In this document: positions 35,901-46,600 of the stretch, one piece after another
Layout: each line of letters opens with the position of its first letter
Position numbering within the stretch: position 1 is the first letter of the stretch
Source: Allodiplogaster sudhausi
Taxonomy: Eukaryota > Nematoda > Chromadorea > Rhabditida > Diplogasteridae
DNA length: 64,000 nucleotides
Direction of reading: 5' to 3'
NCBI GenBank assembly: GCA_945643635.1
Contig: CALZFC010000042.1
Coordinates: 2,994,501-3,058,500 of the forward strand
Translations under genes and position numbers: made by a program
Notes under the pieces: generated by a model
What the model was told of the DNA's origin: nothing
Seen by the model: the letters and a program-made list of their open reading frames with translations, nothing else
The model's database searches: none

Positions 35901-38900
35901 TCTTGTTGAACCTGCTCGAGCTTGACAGGCTTGTCATCGACTTGTTTTGCCTCCTCGACTGGTGCTTCTGGCTTCTTTTCGACAGTCTTTTCGGCCAGCT
36001 CGGTTTTCTTCTCCTGTTCAACCTGCATGAGCTCGACAGGCTTGTCATCGCCTTGTTTTGATTCCTCGACTGGTGCTTCTGGCTTCTTTTCGACGGTCTC
36101 TTCAGCCAGCTCGGTTTTCTTCTCCTGTTCAACCTGCTTGAGCTCGACAGGCTTGTCATCGACTGGTGCTTCTGGCTTCTTTTCGACGGTCTGTTCAGCC
36201 AGCTCGGTTTTCTTCTCCTGTTCAACCTGCTTGAGCTCGACAGGCTTGTCATCTACTTGTTTTGCCTCCTCGACTGGTGCTTCTGGCTTCTTTTCGACAG
36301 TCTCTTCAGCCAGCTCGGTTTTCTTCTCTTCTTCAACCTGCGTGAGCTCGACTGGCTTACCATCGACTTTTTTTGCCTCCTCGACTGGTGCTTCTGGCTT
36401 CTTTTCGACAGTCTCTTCAGCCAGCTCGGTTTTCTTCTCCTGTTCAACCTGCTTGAGCTCGACAGACTTGTCATCGACTTGTTTTGCCTCCTCAGCTGGT
36501 GCTTCTGGCTTCTTTTCGACAGTCTTTTCGGCCAGCTCGGTTTTCTTCTCCTGTTCAACCTGCATGAGCTCGACAGGCTTGTCATCGCCTTGTTTTGCCT
36601 CCTCGACTGGTGCTTCTGGCTTCTTTTCGACTGCCTCTTCAGCCAGCTCGGTTTTCTTCTTTTCTTCAACCTGCGTGAGTTCGACTGGCTTGTCATCTAC
36701 CTGCTTTGCCTCCTCCACTGGTGATTCCTGTTTTTCTTCTTCCTTTCTTTCCGGTGCCGATTCCTCCTGTTTCCCTGGCGCCTGTCGATTCTTCTTCAAG
36801 TCGAATCCAGTAAATTCGTAACTGTCAACAAGGACTTCGACTTCAATTGATGAGAACAGATGGGGTTTGCTGAAAAGAAGATCTACTTCAGATTCAGTCT
36901 TTGCAATTTTCTCCGCGACCGAAACTTCTTCATGCATCATCTTCTCATCAGTCGCAGTCTCGGGGGTTTCTTGAACCTGCTCAGATTTTATTGCCTGTTC
37001 TGTCGGCAGACTCTCGACAGGCTTGTCATCGCCTTGTTTTGCCTCCTCGACTGGTTCTTCTGGCTTCTTTTCGACTGTATTTTCGGCCAGCACGGTTTTC
37101 TTCTCCTGTTCAACCTGCTTGAGCTCGACAGGCTTGTCATCGACTGGTGCTTCTGGCTTCTTTTCGACGGTCTGTTCAGCCAGCTCGGTTTTCTTCTCTT
37201 GTTGAACCTGCTCGAGCTTGACAGGCTTGTCATCGACTTGTTTTGCCTCCTCGACTGGTGCTTCTGGCTTCTTTTCGACAGTCTCTTCAGCCAGCTCGGT
37301 TTTCTTCTCTTCTTCAACCTGCGTGAGTTCGACTGGCTTATCATCGACTTGTTTTGCCTCCTCAACAGGTGCTTCTGGCTTCTTTTCGACAGTCTTTTCG
37401 GCTAGCTCGGTTTTCTTCTCATGTTCAATCTGCTTGAGCTCGACAGGCTTGTCATCGACTTGTTTTGCCTCCTCGACTGGTGCTTCTGGCTTCTTTTTGA
37501 CAGTCTCTTCAGCCAGCTCGGTTTTCTTCTCTTCATCAACCTGCGTGAGCTCGACTGGCTTATCATCGACTTGTTTTGCCTCCTCAACTGGTGCTTCTGG
37601 CTTCTTTTCGACAGTCTTTTCGGCCAGCTCGGTTTTCTTTTCATGTTTAACCTGCTTGAGCTCGACTGGCTTGTCATCGACATGTTTTGACTCCTCAACT
37701 AATGCTTCTGGCTTCTTTTCGACGGTCTCTTCAGCCAGCTCGGTTTTCTTCTCCTGTTCAACCTGCTTGAGCTCGACAGGCTTGTCATCGACTGGTGCTT
37801 CTGGCTTCTTTTCGACGGTCTGTTCAGCCAGCTCGGTTTTCTTCTCTTGTTGAACCTGCTCGAGCTTGACAGGCTTGTCATCGACTTGTTTTGCCTCCTC
37901 AACTGGTGCTTCTGGCTTCTTTTCGACAGTCTTTTCGGCCAGCTCGGTTTTCTTTTCATGTTTAACCTGCTTGAGCTCGACTGGCTTGTCATCGACTGGT
38001 GCTTCTGGCTTCTTTTCGACGGTCTGTTCAGCCAGCTCGGTTTTCTTCTCCTGTTCAACCTGCTTGAGCTCGACAGGCTTGTCATCGACTTGTTTTGCCT
38101 CCTCGACTGGTGCCTCTGGCTTCCTTTCGACAGTCTCTTCAGCCAACTCGGTTTTCTTCTTTTCTTCAACCTGCGTGAGTTCGACTGGCTTGTCATCTAC
38201 CTGCTTTGCCTCCTCCACTGGTGATTCCTGTTTTTCTTCTTCCTTTCTTGCCGGTGCCGATTCCTCCTGTTTCCCTGGCGGCTGTCGATTCTTCTTCAAG
38301 TCGAATCCAGTAAATTCGTAACTGTCAACAAGGACTTCGACTTCAATTGATGAGAACAGATGGGGTTTGCTGAAAAGAAGATCTACTTCAGCCTCAGTCT
38401 TTGCAATTTTCTCCGCGACCGAAACTTCTTCATGCATCATCTTCTCATCAGTCGCTGTCTCGGGGGTTTCTTGAACCTGCTCAGGTTTTATTGCCTGTTC
38501 TGTGGACAGACTCTCGACAGGCTTGTCATCGACTTGTTTTGCCTCCTCGACTGGTGCTTCTGGCTTCTTTTCGACAGTCTCTTCAGCCAGCTCGGTTTTC
38601 TTCTCTTCTTCAACCTGCGTGAGCTCGACTGGCTTACCATCGACTTTTTTTGCCTCCTCGACTGGTGCTTCTGGCTTCTTTTCGACAGTCTCTTCAGCCA
38701 GCTCGGTTTTCTTCTCCTGTTCAACCTGCTTGAGCTCGACAGACTTGTCATCGACTTGTTTTGCCTCCTCAGCTGGTGCTTCTGGCTTCTTTTCGACAGT
38801 GTTTTCGGCCAGCTCGGTTTTCTTCTCCTGTTCAACCTGCATGAGCTCGACAGGCTTGTCATCGCCTTGTTTTGCCTCCTCGACTGGTGCTTCTGGCTTC

Positions 38901-41900
38901 TTTTCGACTGCCTCTTCAGCCAGCTCGGTTTTCTTCTTTTCTTCAACCTGCGTGAGTTCGACTGGCTTGTCATCTACCTGCTTTGCCTCCTCCACTGGTG
39001 ATTCCTGTTTTTCTTCTTCCTTTCTTTCCGGTGCCGATTCCTCCTGTTTCCCTGGCGCCTGTCGATTCTTCTTCAAGTCGAATCCAGTAAATTCGTAACT
39101 GTCAACAAGGACTTCGACTTCAATTGATGAGAACAGATGGGGTTTGCTGAAAAGAAGATCTACTTCAGATTCAGTCTTTGCAATTTTCTCCGCGACCGAA
39201 ACTTCTTCATGCATCATTTTCTCATCAGTCGCTGTCTCGGGGGTTTCTTGAACCTGCTCAGGTTTTATTGCCTGTTCTGTGGGCAGACTCTCGACAGGCT
39301 TGTCATCGACTTGTTTTGCCTCCTCGACTGGTGCTTCTGGCTTCTTTTCGACAGTCTCTTCAGCCAGCTCGGTTTTCTTCTCTTCTTCAACCTGCGTGAG
39401 CTCGACTGGCTTACCATCGACTTTTTTTGCCTCCTCGACTGGTGCTTCTGGCTTCTTTTCGACAGTCTCTTCAGCCAGCTCGGTTTTCTTCTCCTGTTCA
39501 ACCTGCTTGAGCTCGACAGACTTGTCATCGACTTGTTTTGCCTCCTCAGCTGGTGCTTCTGGCTTCTTTTCGACAGTGTTTTCGGCCAGCTCGGTTTTCT
39601 TCTCCTGTTCAACCTGCATGAGCTCGACAGGCTTGTCATTGCCTTGTTTTGCCTCCTCGACTGGTGCTTCTGGCTTCTTTTCGACTGCCTCTTCAGCCAG
39701 GTCGGTTTTCTTCTTTTCTTCAACCTGCGTGAGTTCGACTGGCTTGTCATCTACCTGCTTTGCCTCCTCCACTGGTGATTCCTGTTTTTCTTCTTCCTTT
39801 CTTTCCGGTGCCGATTCCTCCTGTTTCCCTGGCGCCTGTCGATTCTTCTTCAAGTCGAATCCAGTAAATTCGTAACTGTCAACAAGGACTTCGACTTCAA
39901 TTGATGAGAACAGATGGGGTTTGCTGAAAAGAAGATCTACTTCAGATTCAGTCTTTGCAATTTTCTCCGCGATCGAAACTTCTTCATGCATCATCTTCTC
40001 ATCAGTCGCTGTCTCGGGGGTTTCTTGAACCTGCTCAGGTTTTATTGCCTGTTCTGTCGGCAGACTCTCGACAGGCTTGTCATCGCCTTGTTTTGCCTCC
40101 TCGACTGGTTCTTCTGGCTTCTTTTCGACTGTCTTTTCGGCCAGCACGGTTTTCTTCTCCTGTTCAACCTGCTTGAGCTCGACAGGCTTGTCATCGACTG
40201 GTGCTTCTGGCTTCTTTTCGACGGTCTGTTCAGCCAGCTCGGTTTTCTTCTCTTGTTGAACCTGCTCGAGCTTGACAGGCTTGTCATCGACTTGTTTTGC
40301 CTCCTCGACTGGTGCTTCTGGCTTCTTTTCGACAGTCTCTTCAGCCAGCTCGGTTTTCTTCTCTTCTTCAACCTGCGTGAGTTCGACTGGTTTATCATCG
40401 ACTTGTTTTGCCTCCTCAACAGGTGCTTCTGGCTTCTTTTCGACAGTCTTTTCGGCTAGCTCGGTTTTCTTCTCATGTTCAACCTGCTTGAGCTCGACAG
40501 GCTTGTCATCGACTTGTTTTGCCTCCTCGACTGGTGCTTCTGGCTTCTTTTCGACTGCCTCTTCAGCCAGCTCGGTTTTCTTCTTTTCTTCAACCTGCGT
40601 GAGTTCGACTGGCTTGTCATCTACCTGCTTTGCCTCCTCCACTGGTGATTCCTGTTTTTCTTCTTCCTTTCTTTCCGGTGCCGATTCCTCCTGTTTCCCT
40701 GGCGCCTGTCGATTCTTCTTCAAGTCGAATCCAGTAAATTCGTAACTGTCAACAAGGACTTCGACTTCAATTGATGAGAACAGATGGGGTTTGCTGAAAA
40801 GAAGATCTACTTCAGATTCAGTCTTTGCAATTTTCTCCGCGACCGAAACTTCTTCATGCATCATTTTCTCATCAGTCGCTGTCTCGGGGGTTTCTTGAAC
40901 CTGCTCAGGTTTTATTGCCTGTTCTGTGGGCAGACTCTCGACAGGCTTGTCATCGACTTGTTTTGCCTCCTCGACTGGTGCTTCTGGCTTCTTTTCGACA
41001 GTCTCTTCAGCCAGCTCGGTTTTCTTCTCTTCTTCAACCTGCGTGAGCTCGACTGGCTTACCATCGACTTTTTTTGCCTCCTCGACTGGTGCTTCTGGCT
41101 TCTTTTCGACAGTCTCTTCAGCCAGCTCGGTTTTCTTCTCCTGTTCAACCTGCTTGAGCTCGACAGACTTGTCATCGACTTGTTTTGCCTCCTCAGCTGG
41201 TGCTTCTGGCTTCTTTTCGACAGTGTTTTCGGCCAGCTCGGTTTTCTTCTCCTGTTCAACCTGCATGAGCTCGACAGGCTTGTCATTGCCTTGTTTTGCC
41301 TCCTCGACTGGTGCTTCTGGCTTCTTTTCGACTGCCTCTTCAGCCAGGTCGGTTTTCTTCTTTTCTTCAACCTGCGTGAGTTCGACTGGCTTGTCATCTA
41401 CCTGCTTTGCCTCCTCCACTGGTGATTCCTGTTTTTCTTCTTCCTTTCTTTCCGGTGCCGATTCCTCCTGTTTCCCTGGCGCCTGTCGATTCTTCTTCAA
41501 GTCGAATCCAGTAAATTCGTAACTGTCAACAAGGACTTCGACTTCAATTGATGAGAACAGATGGGGTTTGCTGAAAAGAAGATCTACTTCAGATTCAGTC
41601 TTTGCAATTTTCTCCGCGATCGAAACTTCTTCATGCATCATCTTCTCATCAGTCGCTGTCTCGGGGGTTTCTTGAACCTGCTCAGGTTTTATTGCCTGTT
41701 CTGTCGGCAGACTCTCGACAGGCTTGTCATCGCCTTGTTTTGCCTCCTCGACTGGTTCTTCTGGCTTCTTTTCGACTGTCTTTTCGGCCAGCACGGTTTT
41801 CTTCTCCTGTTCAACCTGCTTGAGCTCGACAGGCTTGTCATCGACTGGTGCTTCTGGCTTCTTTTCGACGGTCTGTTCAGCCAGCTCGGTTTTCTTCTCT

Positions 41901-43636
41901 TGTTGAACCTGCTCGAGCTTGACAGGCTTGTCATCGACTTGTTTTGCCTCCTCGACTGGTGCTTCTGGCTTCTTTTCGACAGTCTCTTCAGCCAGCTCGG
42001 TTTTCTTCTCTTCTTCAACCTGCGTGAGTTCGACTGGTTTATCATCGACTTGTTTTGCCTCCTCAACAGGTGCTTCTGGCTTCTTTTCGACAGTCTTTTC
42101 GGCTAGCTCGGTTTTCTTCTCATGTTCAACCTGCTTGAGCTCGACAGGCTTGTCATCGACTTGTTTTGCCTCCTCGACTGGTGCTTCTGGCTTCTTTTTG
42201 ACAGTCTCTTCAGCCAGCTCGGTTTTCTTCTCTTCATCAACCTGCGTGAGCTCGACTGGCTTATCATCGACTTGTTTTGCCTCCTCAACTGGTGCTTCTG
42301 GCTTCTTTTCGACAGTCTTTTCGGCCAGCTCGGTTTTCTTTTCATGTTTAACCTGCTTGAGCTCGACTGGCTTGTCATCGACTTGTTTTGCCTCCTCAAC
42401 TAATGCTTCTGGCTTCTTTTCGACGGTCTCTTCAGCCAGCTCGGTTTTCTTCTCCTGTTCAACCTGCTTGAGCTCGACAGGCTTGTCATCGACTGGTGCT
42501 TCTGGCTTCTTTTCGACGGTCTGTTCAGCCAGCTCGGTTTTCTTCTCTTGTTGAACCTGCTCGAGCTTGACAGGCTTGTCATCTACTTGTTTTGCCTCCT
42601 CGACTGGTGCTTCTGGCTTCTTTTCGACAGTCTCTTCAGCCAGCTCGGTTTTCTTCTCTTCTTCAACCTGCGTGAGCTCGACTGGCTTACCATCGACTTT
42701 TTTTGCCTCCTCGACTGGTGCTTCTGGCTTCTTTTCGACAGTCTCTTCAGCCAGCTCGGTTTTCTTCTCCTGTTCAACCTGCTTGAGCTCGACTGGCTTG
42801 TCATCTACCTGCTTTGCCTCCTCCACTGGTGATTCCTGTTTTTCTTCTTCCTTTCTTGCCGGTGCCGATTCCTCCTGTTTTCCTGGCGCCTGTCGATTCT
42901 TCTTCAAGTCGAATCCAGTAAATTCGTAACTGTCAACAAGGACTTCGACTTCAATTGATGAGAACAGATGGGGTTTGCTGAAAAGAAGATCTACTTCAGC
43001 CTCAGTCTTTGCAATTTTCTCCGCGACCGAAACTTCTTCTTGCATCAACTTCTCATCAGTCGCTTTCTCGGGGGTTTCTTGAACCTGCTCAGGTTTTATT
43101 GCCTGTTCTGTCGGCAGACTCTCGACAGGGTTGTCATCGCCTTGTTTTGCCTCCTCGACTGGTGCTTCTGGCTTCTTTTCGACAGTCTCTTCAGCCAGCT
43201 CGGTTTTCTTCTCTTCTTCAACCTGCGTGAGCTCGACTGGCTTATCATCGACTTGTTTTGCCTCCTCGACTGGTGCTTCTGGCTTCTTTTCGACAGTCTC
43301 TTCAGCCGGCTCGGTTTTCTTTTCTTGTTCAACCTGCTTGAGCTCGAAAGGCTTGTTATCGACTTGTTTTGCCTCCTCGACTGGTACTTCTGGCTTCTTT
43401 TCGACAGTCTCTTCAGCCAGCTCGGTTTTCTGCTTTTCTTCAACCTGCGTGAGTTCGACTGGCTTGTCATCTACCTGCTTTGCCGCCTCCTCCACTGGTG
43501 ATTCTGCCTTCTTTTCGAACATCGAGTGACCCTCCTCGGGTTTCGGTCCCTGTTCTGCCTGCTGATTCTCGGGAGGCTTTTCATCAGCCAGCTGTACTGC
43601 ATCGAGTGTTCGTTCAGTTTTCCATTCGGCGGTATC
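1..43636 (-). CDS. Giant terminal exon in window: PEVK-type array followed by K/E/D coil array (runs off left edge)
   Basis: The acceptor CCATTTTTAG before 43636 starts the exon in phase 0 (DTAEWKTERTLDAVQLADEK). No stop occurs in the coding frame until an apparent frameshift near 18411. Up to the edge it would encode at least 14,500 residues without an intron. The first part is the 37-residue array; at about 23931 the frame passes directly from KKPEAP into KKKAEEEK, proving that both arrays belong to one protein. Five indels disturb the frame at 18411, 12813, 8466-8482, 2481 and 456. Because homopolymer-like tracts and near-identical copies dominate, I regard them as probable assembly errors, but they could be genuine. 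If the 18411 deletion is real, about 560 RLSLIRRR-type codons would follow, then a TGA at 16727. Confidence 0.75.
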
Positions 43637-46600
43637 CTAAAAATGGCAGGGTGTCAAATACATCAATTTGGCAAACTTAGCATATTTCTTACATGACCGC
43701 ATAGTTATCAAGTGTCCATACCGTAGGCAGAAACAGGGATGTTGCATCTTGCCCTCTGCAGTCGACATCAATCTCTAGTTCTGCGTTAACGAATTCCTTC
43801 TCACAAAGTACTTGCATGTCGATTTGAACGTATGCGAGGTCGTCATCTGCAACGATGATAGCTCTGCTTGATTGTTTTTTTTGTTTCATAAGAATTCAAA
43901 TTTCGTGTCGTTGACTTTTGACGGACCTTCCACAATCAGTCGGCAGGCTGTTGAAGCAGACCCGAAAGCGTTGGCTGCTGTGCACTGAAAGACTGCATTG
44001 TCGTGCTGCGCCGACACACAGTCAATCTTTAGCCATGATATTCCATCCTCTGAGACAACCGAGTATCGCCTGAATAACGAGAAATTCAAAACTGTTCAGC
44101 ATATCAATTCTGTAGGCTGCATTCTGCGAATCATTTCAATATTGTGCTCTAAAAAAGTCGCTATGCATGAATTTACAGAAATGTTATATACATTTACCAA
44201 AAAGTTTAATTTATATGTAGTACATCCATACATTTGGCTAAGCTGTTGAAATATGCCTGAAAGAAAACTGCATTACACAATCTTCAATTTTCTTCATTGT
44301 CAACATAGAGAACAGTAAGAAACACCATCGGGGGAAGTTTTTAAATGCAGTAAATAACAAAAATATACGTACTCATGAAGTGGAACAAGATGGTCGTCCC
44401 TCTCCCAAGTGACAACGGGAAGAGGCTGTCCAACAAACTTACATTTCAGAACAACACTGTCAGCGACCTGAAGAATGTTAAGAATATGTTAATATTCTGT
44501 GTTGTTCCTCCAAAATGGCCGAAATGTTTCAATTAGAGTTCTCGAGTTAGTTAAAAGCTATTCACTTTGAAAAACAGAAGAAATTCTACATACTGGACAA
44601 CTATAATACATATATAACGGTGTAATAAAAAAAACGGTAGTTTTTGCGTTTTCGACCCGTTATGCACATTTGCGCACAAATGTACGCGTACTTTTTGACC
44701 AATTTGGCATATTCGTGTGGAATATTTCAAAAAAGTGTGCATTACGAGTCGAAAACGCCAAAATGACCGTTTTTTTAGTTTGCACCGTCATATATGTATG
44801 TCTAGAGAACCATCCAAGTCGGCCATTTTGGCGGTAGTTGATTGTAAGCCTCTGCATGAATAGTTCACTACGAATCATGTTGCGGTGTTCGTTTGATATA
44901 AAGGTAACCTTGACAAAGAGTTGCGGAGCGAGTTGTGTTATGAAGTGCGGCCGCTGTCCTGCTGCAGAAGACAAGCTCGAATCGGAGCAGATGCTCACAT
45001 CCATCTGAATATAAATAGCATTACGTACATAGGTGTCTCGTTTTCAATGATATCAAGTTCCTAATTGTAAGCCATGTATTGCGTTCATAAGTCGGCTTTG
45101 CTCTTCATTTAAATATTCCCATTTGAGATCCATATTTATGCCGTTCGAACGAAACATTCACTCTCTATCCAGTTTCTTACTTTATTTTTAAATTTAGACT
45201 TCTGTAGGTGAATTAAACAAAAATATTCAATTAAAGGTGTTAAAGAAAAATGACCGAATCAACTGAAGAGCGACGTGAGTGACGAGTGTAATGAGAAAGA
45301 AGAGAGGAACACGCGTAATCATAATCGCCCCTTCTAGACATTACGGAGCCCTCTCCATCTGCCTGTGCCTGCACCGCTTCCAATTCCAGCTCAAGACCGC
45401 ACTCGGCAACTCAAATACTCGGCCATAAACTCTAAGATGCCTTTTCAGGGCAATTTATTTTAAAAAAAGATAGTTTTTCCGTTTGTGCAGCAATTCAGCA
45501 GACCACATATCTTTTAGGTATGTACATACATACATATGTACATATATCGTTAACGTATTTCTTCCATGTAACAAAGCAAAGTGAACGAAAATATCCATGT
45601 TATCAGTTCGCTTCCCCTTTGATGCTCTAACGCTTGGTGTCTAATGTCCCTTTACAAACCCGGTGCAGTGATCCGAACGAGCGACTGGAGGCGAGTGCTG
45701 CCGGACGAGTTGCTTGCCGCGCACTCCAAGATTCCATTCCACTGGCGAGTCAATGACTGCACCACCAGAATACTCACACCGTCCTCACATAGAATACTAA
45801 TATTCCTAAACATGACCTGTTCAGTAACTGTTGCAGCTTTACGGGTATTCATGAAGCTACAATTGTCGAATGTCTCTTTCTCTCGACTCTCTCGATCTCT
45901 CATTCTCTCGTCTTTCTATCTCTCTTTCTCTCGCCTCTCTTCATCTCTCTTTCTCTCGCCTCTCTCTATAATACAGATATGCACATGTATCTTCGCAATC
46001 CGACTACTAATCGAGATTCGCAATCGAATTTTTACATAAAAATTTCTGCTCAAATTTACGAACGGCTTCTTTAAAAAATATGCTTACTTTTCGGTGTCGT
46101 TCTTGATGATGTTGCTATTGAGGTACCAGACAACTTTTGGCAGAGGCACGCCCTTGAAAACAATTTTGAAGACGGCCTTTGCGCCTTCTTCCAGAACATA
46201 GCTAGGCAGAAGACTGTGAAGAAACTCGGGAGCGGAATAGAGCAGACTGCTGTTAGAAATAGAAGTCAGCGTATCCAGCGTCGACGCCTCTGAAAAGAAG
46301 ATTTTACGAAAATGTGCAAACGGACGGCGAATTGAAATGTTACCGTCGTCTTCGCACAGCGCCTCGCTCACAAAGACATGCGCCGTCTCCGACTGCTGCC
46401 GACATCTCAAGTCAACCACCACACGAACTTCTTCCACTGTCTCATGAATATGTGACGGATCGAATGAGAAGAATGTCGTCAGGCGAATGCGACGAGCAAG
46501 GCGGCAGAACTACAATTGTCGAATGTCTCTTTCTCTCGACTCTCTCGATCTCTCATTCTCTCGTCTCTCTATCTCTCTTTCTCTCGCCTCTCTTCATCTC

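Larger units (their letters stand above)
23931..43522 (-). repeat. PEVK-type 37-residue (111-bp) tandem array
   Basis: The consensus unit starts VEEAKQVDDKPVEL, continues KQVEQEKKTELAEE and ends TVEKKPEAP (37 residues). A shorter 31-residue form lacks the six residues around EEAKQ. Unit variants differ at fixed positions (KQVEQ, TQVEE, EQVQQ, KQVQH; D/G/N at the DDK position). The span equals about 175 unit lengths including the embedded modules. The composition (P, E, V, K, T, Q) is that of a titin elastic spring, probably disordered and extensible. Units nearest 43522 and 23931 are the most divergent; interior units are near identical. Confidence 0.9.

Noticed and set aside
24383..43123. 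CRISPR or satellite-like interpretation of the regularly spaced modules
   Set aside because: Both module and intervening units are coding, in frame and protein-conserved; there are no unique spacers.
24023..43529. Many plus-strand frames of 60-725 residues over the PEVK array (LLFNLLELDRL and STGASGFFST types)
   Set aside because: Antisense shadows with the 111-bp period. The hydrophobic look could suggest membrane proteins, but they end at random and mirror the coding repeat.
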